Assembly: GCF_000315625.1 (NCBI RefSeq)
Contig: NW_005434653.1
Span: 105,615-169,614 of the forward strand
Source: Guillardia theta CCMP2712
Lineage: Eukaryota; Cryptophyceae; Pyrenomonadales; Geminigeraceae
DNA: 64,000 nucleotides
Direction: 5' to 3'
Position numbers and translations under genes: made by a program. Below are positions 56,191 to 64,000 of this stretch, one piece after another (position 1 is the stretch's first letter; the number at the start of each line of letters is the position of its first letter). Below the pieces are notes generated by a model that saw only the letters and a list, made by a program, of their open reading frames with translations, had not been told where the DNA came from and did no database searches.

Positions 56191-56450
56191 TGACTGCTTG
56201 AAGTCTTCAATGACTTTTACTCAACTTGGCAAAGTGAGAACAATTCCATTAGCTCGCTTGGTTTCCGCTTCATGCTGTCGGGTGGGTGATGCGACTCATC
56301 GTCATCGCCACCTTGGCGATGGCGATCGCGACGCCAAGGGAGCATGGAAACATGCTAAGTTCCTCCCTTCTCCCTCCCTCCTCCCTCTCTTCTCCCTCCT
56401 CCTCCTCCTCCTCCTCCTCCTTCTCCTCCTCCTCCTCTCTTCCTCAGTTC

Positions 56451-59400
56451 ATGGCATCTCGCTCCAGACTTATGCCACCTGGAAGGGCGCTTCTGCATGT
56501 TCTGAGGGGAGGACGTGGCGGAGATGGCAGGAGTCCTGCTAAGGCGATTCGATGGGATGATGAGGGGATGCTCGAGTTCGATAGGCAACTCAAGGACTGC
56601 GGGGCGGATGAGGTGGAGATAACGGAACCAGACACGCCATATCCTGGGTCAGACCTCTCTCACTCGTTATCTTTGCCCTCCATCTTCCATGTCTCTGCTC
56701 TGTCTCTCCTGCTCTCTCCTCTCCCAGACCCTGACGGCCATTCACGACGTGCAGGTCTCCGCGTTCTTCAAGTGATGTCGGATGTGACGAGCATGACTTG
56801 CTCTATGTCCCCAACATGACCTTTGTGACGGGTATGTGAAGTAACATCCTTGTGCTGGCACTCTGACCTCCTCTTCCTCTTCCTCTTCCTCTTCCTCTTC
56901 CTCTTCCTCTTCCTCTTCCTCTTCCTCTTCCTCTTCCTCTTCCTCTTCCTCTTCCTCTTCCTCTTCCTCTTCCTCTTCCTCTTCTGTGTACTTTCTCTCC
57001 CAATTTCCTTCCCTCCCTCCTCCTTCCCTCTATCCTTTCGTCCTTCGTGCTCTCCTTCTATTGTACCTCCCAACACCTGCACCCCTCCTATCTCTTTGTT
57101 TGTCCCTTCTCGTACTTCCCTTTCCCTCTACCATCAGTTGAGAATGGAGGGAATTCGAATCAATCGAAATCACCAAAACTCATCAAACGGAAACAAAAAC
57201 CAAAGTGAATGCGCACTTCTGACAAGATTCCGTCGGTAATGTTTGCAATGACGCGCAGAGACGAATCGAGTTCATCGCATGTTGTGAACAAGTGGAACAG
57301 TGATATCCATAAAATGATATCGCAGATCTGCATCGATCCAGAGCAGGTAGGGGAGGAGGAGGAAAAGGCAGCGGAGGAGTTGAAGGCGGAAGGGGAGGTA
57401 GAGGGGGAGGGGGAGGAGAGGAAGGGGAGGAGAAGAAGGAGAGGGAGAGGAGGAGGGAAAAGGAGCACAAGAAGCATCTGAGTGAGCTCAAACAGTCCCA
57501 ACGTCATGAGAATCTGGTGGACACTTTGCAGAAGTTGGCAAAGAAGTCGTTCGGGAAAGGTTGCCGACAGCAGCTAGTGAGCTGGGCTGAGAGTTTTACA
57601 GCTGCAAGGATGAAGATGTTTGGTTCCGCCGCTGCTGGTGCTGAGGGTGGAGGTTGAGAGCTGGGCAAGAGCTGATGCTGGTGCTGGGCAGGATTGTGTA
57701 CGGTGGAGAGCGATCTCGATGTTTGCCTGTCTCTGGGGAGCAGGTGGGAGATGAAGATTAGCGACAAGAAGAGGTAAGGGGTTGAAAGAGCCGCAAGTGC
57801 GAAGGTTGTAAGAGCGTGACGTGTTTGATCAGCACAGAGAAAGGGGAGGATCTGCACAAGGATGTCTGGCGCCAAGAAAAGATCGACATGTAACGGGGAT
57901 CTGATGGAGACGATGCTGTTTCATGTTCATTCGAACCGCAGTCTGCGCGTCTTCGAGCGAAAGATAAGGAGATTCCTGAACTTCAAGACGACTTGTATCT
58001 TTGGAGCACGATTCCCCATCGTCACTGTCAGAGATGGTGCAAGGAAGCGACTGGTTCTAATCAAGGGTTATGACTTGGAATGTTTCAGATGAGGGCACGT
58101 GCGTCGACATCAGCGTGCAATCTCGACAAAACTTTGGAAGGTTTGACCTGAATGCTTTCTTGTTTCCATCATGTTTGCATTGCCACTGAGACAACCTTCA
58201 ACAAGGTTGGTCGCCAGACTGTTGAAACTGTACACAAGAGATGAGAAAGTCAGGAAGATTGTACGAATTAATCTCTTGGCGCCTCCAGCTTGTCACAGCA
58301 TGGCAGATGTTGTTTGTGAAAGTATGGAGCAAGCGGAGATCCATCAACCAGGCTCAAGACAACCCTAGCATGCCATGGCAAAGAGTGATTTTCCGCCAGG
58401 CCTTTGAGGGGACTCTAAACTCTTTCTCCTTGTCGCTCCTTCTCATCTATCATCTAATGAGGATGAAGGTGAGACGGAACTCTTATCTCCCGCGTCTGCT
58501 GACTTGTCTTCTTCTCACTAGATGGTTCCTGATGTCTTCGCAAGAGAAGGAGGTCAGACTTGTCTCAACTACAGTCAGAGTCGCCGCTGAGATGCTCACA
58601 GACGACGAGCCTCCACTTGCTGTGTTGAGATGCGCCGATGGGGTGAGTTGCTGGGGCGCCAGTGGTAGTAGACTAAGAGCTGACCTGACAGATTTTCCGG
58701 CCTGTCTGGTTTCAAACGGACGAGGCGAAACTTGCTAAGGTGCGCGATAGGGGATAAGGAAATCATATGTGATTCATTGCATCGTTTCTACTCCCATCAC
58801 CGTCCTGATTTATCGCTGCGAGCCCTGATCACTGCTCTCGTCTGAAGGACCGAGATCCCTTCAAATCTCCTCCTTTCTGTCTGTTTGCATCCTCCCATGA
58901 TATATCCTCTTCCATTCCTTGCTTTCTGTAACCTTCCCTCTTGATGAACCTTCAATCATTTGTTTATTTTCTCCTTCTAATTGGTCTTTCCTCATACTCT
59001 CTGTGACATGGCAGGATACTCTGCGACAAAACTTCGACATCGCGGAGATTCTTTGCAAATTCTTCAGATACTTTGCGCTTGTGAGTAGAAAAAGATTTCA
59101 AGGAATTCTCAGGTGAAACTTCTGAGCAGGAGCATGATTGGAGCAAGAGAATCTCAATAAGAGAAGATGTTGTACAGCCAGACAACGAAGTTAGCAAAGA
59201 TTATGTGAGAGTCCTATCTCATTCCCCTTCTGTCCTGTCCTGTCCTGTCCTGTCCTGTCCTGTCCTGTCCTGTCCTGTCCTGTCCTGTCCTGCTGTCTTT
59301 CTGTCCTCTGTCCTCTATCCCCTCGCTCGCTCACTCGTTACCCTCACTCTCCACAGGTGTTGTGGGTTGCGGATCCTCTTGACATTTCAAACAATGCGGC

Positions 59401-59810
59401 TCGTTGTGTCGACGAGGAAGGTCCGTTAGTGGAGAAGAGGAAGAGGAGAGAAGAGGGGGAAGACGAGGAGAGGGGGAGGGAGGAGAGGGAGAGGAGGGGA
59501 GGAGGGGATGTATGGAGAACGGGAGTTGGATGAAGTCTGAGGTTGTAGGACAGGTCTTGAAAGAATCCGCTCGGAATTCAAGAGGGCATCCGCAATTTTT
59601 GAGAAGTAAGCATGAGGAGGAGGAGGAGTGGCAATCGTTGACAATTGACTGCAGGAGAGAAGGCCTAGAAGAGATCTGGAAGGTACGTGGAGAGGAGGGA
59701 GGTATGGAGCGCTGAACGCTGTGCAGCCACTTGGGAATAAGGAAAGGAAGAGACTGGCGAGGCGACTGGAAGAGAAGAGGAGGACGAGGAAGAAGAGGAG
59801 GAGGTCTTGA
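56451..59810 (+). CDS. inhibitor-2-like segment in phase with a GLD2/Cid1-type non-canonical poly(A)/U polymerase
   Basis: Exons that close in phase: 56451-56647, 56755-56831, 57138-57204, 57259-57346; an exon ending 57637; 57692-57773, 57840-58036, 58089-58140, 58206-58260, 58307-58642, 58692-58739, 59015-59080, 59130-59204, 59357-59420, 59554-59605, 59655-59682 and 59727-59810. The first exons read IRWDDEGMLEFDRQ and EVEITEPDTPYPG, the core of PP1 inhibitor-2 (K/RWDE ... I.EP.TPY). Later exons give RMKMFGSAAAGLCTVESDLD VCL (nucleotidyltransferase GS...DxD), ARFPIVTVRD with CVDISVQSR (third Asp), FVKVWSKRRSIN, GTLNSFSLSLLLIYHLM and WVADPLDISNNAAR with LERIRSEFKRA (PAP-associated domain). It adds A or U tails to RNA. 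The acceptor between 57347 and about 57460 and a possible 53-bp intron at 58469-58521 are unresolved. Could be two adjacent genes. Confidence 0.8.
56869..56984. repeat. (TTCCTC)n hexanucleotide repeat in an intron
   Basis: About 19 uninterrupted copies in the intron 56832-57137 between inhibitor-2-like exons. Confidence 0.95.
59231..59293. repeat. (CTGTC)n pentanucleotide repeat in an intron
   Basis: About 12 copies in the intron 59205-59356 of the nucleotidyltransferase gene. Confidence 0.95.
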
Positions 59811-59821
59811 AAGCAAGCGTA

Positions 59822-61252
59822 TCAAAATGTCTTCCATAAGTCTGGAACGTCTTGCATGTCCGTCTTGCCGCCCATCAACATCTTGACCACGCCTCCTCTG
59901 TGTGAAAACGATCACGAGGAAGGGAAAGGAAGGGAAGAAAAGGGAGGAGGATGAGTGGGAGTGGGATGGGGGGAGGAGGAACAGAAAGAAAGGAGGGGGA
60001 GGGGGAACAGAAAGAAAGGAGGGGGAGGGGAGGGACAGGGGAACGGGGTGAATGAGACAAGGAGGTTACCTTTCCTTCCCGAACTTTTGCTTCATCTCCT
60101 CGTTGACTCTGCGAGCATTTCGATTCTGTTCTCTCTTGCTCCACAAGATTTTAGCCTGCTCGCAATCAGAAGACAATGGAGAGACGTTCTCCACAACCTC
60201 TCGCAGCAACGACTTCATCTCCTCCGTCTCCTCCAGGTTGCGGCTCTTTGCTTGCTGTTGGATCATAAAGACTCTGTCGAGATCTTCGTCGCTTCCTCCT
60301 TCTCCCCCAGGATCGTCTCCTTTCTCCCACGCCTCCCTCATCGCCACGAGCATCCATGCGCTGAAAACGTCGGGGTCTGCTCTGAGATTGAAATCAAAGT
60401 GAATTGTTCAACACTCGAGGTCCTCCTGCACCACCACCACCTCCTCCTCCTCCTTCACTGTTATCGCCTCTTCCTCCTCTTCCCTTCCCCGCCCTGCCCC
60501 ACCCTCCTCATCTTCTTGGACTACATCAATTACAGTAACAGTTCTTACTTCACATCGCTGAAGGCACCGAAGTTATCAATGAGATGCTCTGCTTGCACAG
60601 ACACGTTCTGCCTCGTGGCCGATGCCAATTTCAGGGATCCTATGTTCTCTGCCATGCATCGGAGCAGGAGGACAAGACATTTTGAGTTGGGTCGAAGGGA
60701 GGACAGCCACTTGTGTCTAGGGGAGGAGGAAGGGATGGAGAGACGGGGAGAGATAGGCAGCACGACAGATATAGTGCGGGGGGTGGGCGGGGAGAGGAGG
60801 GGCAGAGGAAGGGGGAAGGAGCAAGAGCAGGAGAGCAAGAGAGCAGAAGAGGGAAAGAGAGCATGAGTCAAGGTGGATTGAAGGAGTCAGGAAAGTGAGA
60901 GAGAAGAGACGGGAGGAGGAGGAGTACCAGGAGTCGAGAAGAAAGGATCGAGAAGAGGAAAAGAAACGACCAGAGGCAGAGTCAGCGAGGCAGAGCACAC
61001 CATGGCAGACTTACGAGGTGAGAAAGTTCTGTGACGAGGCCTGCAAAGAAGGATGAGAAGCAACTCTATAGAAGGGAGGCAGGCAGGCAGGCAGGCAGAG
61101 CGGAGCAGGAAGGAGGGGAGGAGAATATGTTGTCTAGTTGTTTTCACCTTCCCGATGGTGCTAGTCGTGTAGACCCTTGAGGAGAACATGGTCAGGCAGC
61201 GAAGTTGCGGACAGCAAAGAAGAAGGAAGGAGAACAGCCGACTACGAGCCAT
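59822..61252 (-). CDS. unknown 228-residue protein with an N-terminal leader
   Basis: Five exons close in phase: 61252-61148, 61040-61015, 60716-60549, 60381-60070 and 59897-59822. The N terminus MARSRLFSFLLLCCPQLRCL is signal-like, followed by a basic Ser/Thr stretch, so secretory or plastid targeting is likely. Mature part: SHKWLSSLRPNSKCLVLLLR, KADPDVFSAWMLVAMREAWE KG, then an acidic loop (GGEGGSDEDLD) and a long charged helix (RNLEETEEMKSLLREVVENV; ILWSKREQNRNARRVNEEMK). I recognise no family. The stop codon is 12 bp from the stop of the convergent polymerase gene. The 60716-61014 intron is pyrimidine-rich and long for this window. Confidence 0.68.
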
Positions 61253-62832
61253 GGTCTCGATCAAAAGCATTACCATCGAAGAAGACAAGAGATGCGATCA
61301 ACTCAAGAAAGACATCTCATGTTTGGACAGGCAGGCAGGAAGAAAGGCAAGCTGACTGACATATGGATTGACTGACAGATTGACTGACAGATTGATAGAA
61401 TAAGAGATTGAAAGTTTGACAGACTGACAGAACAGCAGACAGCATGACTGAAACAACACGAAAACAATCATACGATCCAAGAAGCGAGGACAAACATCTC
61501 AATCTCCTCAACATCTTCACTCACGAATTCTCCATCCTAAACTGCCATGAGTCAACCATGGCCAGGAGGCGCTCGACGTCCCACAAGATCAAGCCGGTTG
61601 TCTTGCTAGCTGCCACCATCAAACACTCTCAGAGACAGAGCAGAGCAGCAACCGGCTGCTCTACCAGCGAACGCCGAGAGGCAGATCGCTTCCAAGGTCC
61701 CCACGTCCGCCTTAACTTTGTGCTTAGGAAATTCGTGCACATACCTGGAGGCAAGTCAGCACTCCTCCTCCTCCTCCTCCTCCTCCTCTCCCGAGCAAGC
61801 ACGGACTTTTCTACGATGGCCGAGTCCTCTTTGCAATGCCAGAGCGCCTGCGCAGCCGCACCCAACATCAGGGCCGCCTGTCTGTGGGAACAAGGAGAAG
61901 GGTTTTCATACGTGGGCTGCTATCTCCAGCACCAGGTTCAACGACGTCGTCTGCAAGACGTTCAGAGCAGCTATAACAGGGCCTGAGTGCTGGCTACTGA
62001 CATCCAGCTCTATCGCTGGCCTGCCTGCTCCAACGGGGGCTGGGGAGGGCGGGTCAGGCTGTGGTTCTTAGGAGGACTCGATGGAGGGGGGAGCAAGGTG
62101 CAGAAACAAGGCACGAACAACTCACGTGACCATTCCTTGTACGGTATCCTTCCTATCATCGCTTCTGCCTGTGTCAACGCTCACTCTATTTGAATGAATA
62201 CAATATCACATGGCATTTGTTCTTGAGCTAACACAAACAACACAAGGATCAAACACATCACAATCATCGGACACAAGTTGTCATTCCTGTCTGTAGGGAG
62301 CATCTGCGTTGATAACATGATCCTTGGTCATCGTAAAATACTCGAGAGTCCGATCCATCTCACTGCATCCGCACATTCCCTGCAACCATTCAAGTCAAAC
62401 AAGCGGAACGTGCACATCGCCAGCACGGCAAACAGAACTTGACACGTACAGCCGTCACAGCAAGTTCTCCTTCTCAGCTACCAACCTGGACAGCACTTGC
62501 TCGCATCACACGCAAAAAGCAGTTGACGGTAGTGACGTCCGGCCAACATCCGAGCTAGCAGCACTTGTTAGGAGCTCCAGCAACCTCGCACCATCCTCAC
62601 CCTCTCCATGGTGTATATAACGCGTAGAGCTTTCTTCTGGCAGTCGTCATCTCCTCTCCTGCCGACATCCTCAGCTGCAGGAAACAGCCTCAGGCCCGCA
62701 CCATGCCACGAGCTCAGCTGCGTTCACGAGACAGTTGTAGGCTTTGCGACCGGGCGGCGAACCTTGAGTATAAGGGTGAGGAAGAGGGATGAAGATCAGG
62801 TTGAGGAGGAGGGAAGAGGAGGGCGGAGCTTG
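61253..62832. other. no well-supported gene
   Basis: A + strand frame at about 61558-61986 (MARRRSTSHKIKPVVLLAAT, later FSTMAESSLQCQSACAAAP) contains a Leu run from a CTC repeat and could be an exon of something, but no splice-consistent model or family was found. 61340-61440 has a (CTGACAGATTGA)-type repeat. Confidence 0.35.
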
Positions 62833-63335
62833 TTACACACCCGTCTTCTGTATGCATTGATCGAAGACATCGATGAACTTAAGTTGAGCATAATCGAACG
62901 TCTTGTTCTCGTCATCGATCATGTCCTGCAGGACTTGCTCCATCTCCTCCACCCCTGCCAACAACTTAAAGTCAACCTCCATCCTTCGGACGTCTCATGC
63001 GCGCGATACCAACATCTGATGCGATCGCTTGCTCTGCAAAGGCATGAGCACTGGCACTCGGCGCTAAGATCGGCTCTATGGTTGCTCGTTTTTCTGCCAA
63101 GACCAGCTCAATACCGATGAGTGAAGAGGATGCGAGTACCGAGGAAGCTGATCTGCGATCCTGCTTCCTGGAAGAACTGTTTCCTGCTTTCCTGGAGCGC
63201 TATATCCCATGGCTTCATCTCTTCCTGCTCCATCATGGCAGATCGAGTAGAGGGTGCGAGACTGTTCTGCGGCAAGCGCGAGGGACTGGCAGCATGGAGC
63301 ACCAGCGCAAAGACACATATCGTCGCTGCCTTCAT
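62833..63335 (-). CDS. small leader-bearing protein, 133 residues, unknown
   Basis: Three exons close in phase: 63335-63140, 63093-63010 and 62954-62833. MKAATICVFALVLHAASPSR is a clean signal peptide, followed by EMKPWDIALQESRKQFFQEA, an Ala-rich middle (PSASAHAFAEQAIASDVGVE) and the helical C terminus EEMEQVLQDMIDDENKTFDY AQLKFIDVFDQCIQKTGV. A single Cys in the mature part and no membrane segment. No family recognised; a secreted or plastid-lumen protein is plausible. Confidence 0.65.
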
Positions 63336-63761
63336 GGCGAGAGCTACAGATGGCTTCTTTTTGTTTCCTACTCTCTTCCTCCTGCCTCTAGTCAGCCCCG
63401 CTCCCGCTCCCGCTCCCGCCTTGCCCCATGCTCCCGCCAATTCTGCATCCGGATCTTTGCGGTCGGAAACCACGGCATAAGTTAGGACGAAAATCAATTA
63501 TCATGGGCAATATTCAATTTATCCCTAATAATTTAGTGAATAACTCAAAATGGTTTGTGTTCTTTGTTTAATATTTTATGTCTTTGTTGTAAAACCTCAA
63601 GTTGGGCAATGAGGGCGCGGGAGAAGCAGGGCAAGGGAGGAGGAGGGGGAGGAGGAGGAGGAGGAGGAGGAGGAGGGGAGGGGGGGGGGGAGGGGAGGGA
63701 ACGGAGTACCTCTCACCACTCTATGATTCTCTCCACCCTTACTCCTCTCCTGTCCTCGCCC

Positions 63762-63861
63762 NNNNNNNNNNNNNNNNNNNNNNNNNNNNNNNNNNNNNNN
63801 NNNNNNNNNNNNNNNNNNNNNNNNNNNNNNNNNNNNNNNNNNNNNNNNNNNNNNNNNNNNN
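63762..63861. other. assembly gap (100 N)
   Basis: Second conventional 100-N gap, flanked on the left by a G-rich (GGAGGA) tract at 63640-63705. The 63336-63761 and 63862-64000 flanks hold no supported gene. Confidence 1.
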
Positions 63862-64000
63862 GGGGAGGGGGAGGAAACAGGGCAGGAAGATATGATTCTG
63901 CGAGCATAACTAGTTTTCTGTCCTCGCCATCACTCTGGCTGGTCATCGTCATCGTGGTAGCCGGTGCCATGTTGCTTCCTGACCTCAGGGGAGCAGAAGA

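Noticed and set aside
58171-58368. A separate small gene starting at ATG 58171
   Set aside because: This frame is part of an exon of the nucleotidyltransferase read through an intron; motif order and phase support the larger gene.

Overview
This window looks like nuclear DNA of a eukaryotic alga with a secondary red-type plastid, most likely a cryptophyte such as Guillardia theta. That assignment is inference; no database was searched. The evidence is: nearly every gene is cut by short GT-AG introns (about 41-60 bp, two of them GC-AG); several proteins start with a signal-peptide-like leader whose predicted cleavage site is followed by Phe, as in bipartite plastid leaders (ketol-acid reductoisomerase AVAAF, a prolyl-4-hydroxylase-like protein SSQSF, a P-loop protein AIHAF); a cytochrome b6 assembly factor (CCB1) is nuclear-encoded; and an EsV-1-7 repeat gene is present. 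Two 100-N assembly gaps lie at 11277-11376 and 63762-63861.

Layout. 1-4.5 kb: a prolyl-4-hydroxylase-like gene running off the left edge and an ankyrin/J-like/WW scaffold gene, both minus strand. 5.0-10.0 kb: a tandem array of a 1.99-kb unit (two full copies and one truncated), each carrying a SHAQKYF-class single-Myb gene. 9.8-11.9 kb: a multi-exon gene of unknown function, then eIF4E and RING fragments around a gap. 13.0-16.8 kb: EsV-1-7 repeat gene (+) convergent with ketol-acid reductoisomerase (-). 17.6-20.4 kb: a very small gene and an alpha/beta hydrolase. 21-31 kb: a mobile region holding a decayed Helitron/PIF1-type helicase, two copies of a coiled-coil P-loop NTPase resembling the Crinkler/RHS type, and a MITE with perfect 29-bp terminal inverted repeats. 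31.4-38.9 kb: isoaspartyl dipeptidase, CCB1, a TMEM53-like hydrolase and a small gene. 39-47 kb: gene-poor DNA alternating between very GC-rich islands and AT-rich tracts peppered with GGGGTA/TACCCC words, around one ASH-like gene. 47-52 kb: a small acidic protein and a 1381-residue armadillo-repeat protein. 52-56 kb: a Myb pseudogene riddled with small GC-rich insertions, an intact Myb paralogue, and a broken Crinkler/RHS-like gene between GC islands. 56.4-63.3 kb: an inhibitor-2-like segment in phase with a GLD2/Cid1-type nucleotidyltransferase, plus two small multi-exon genes with leaders.

The strongest unexplained signal is a mutational process. A near-identical Myb gene copy at 52.3-52.6 kb has taken in at least six short GC-rich insertions (5-11 bp, none a multiple of three). 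The same 5-mer (ACGGT) breaks the coiled coil of the P-loop gene at 55.8 kb. The seven GC islands are written in the same short-word vocabulary and may be the end state of that process.

Gene structures were worked out by hand from splice sites and reading phase. Where all phases closed the model is firm; where they did not, this is stated.
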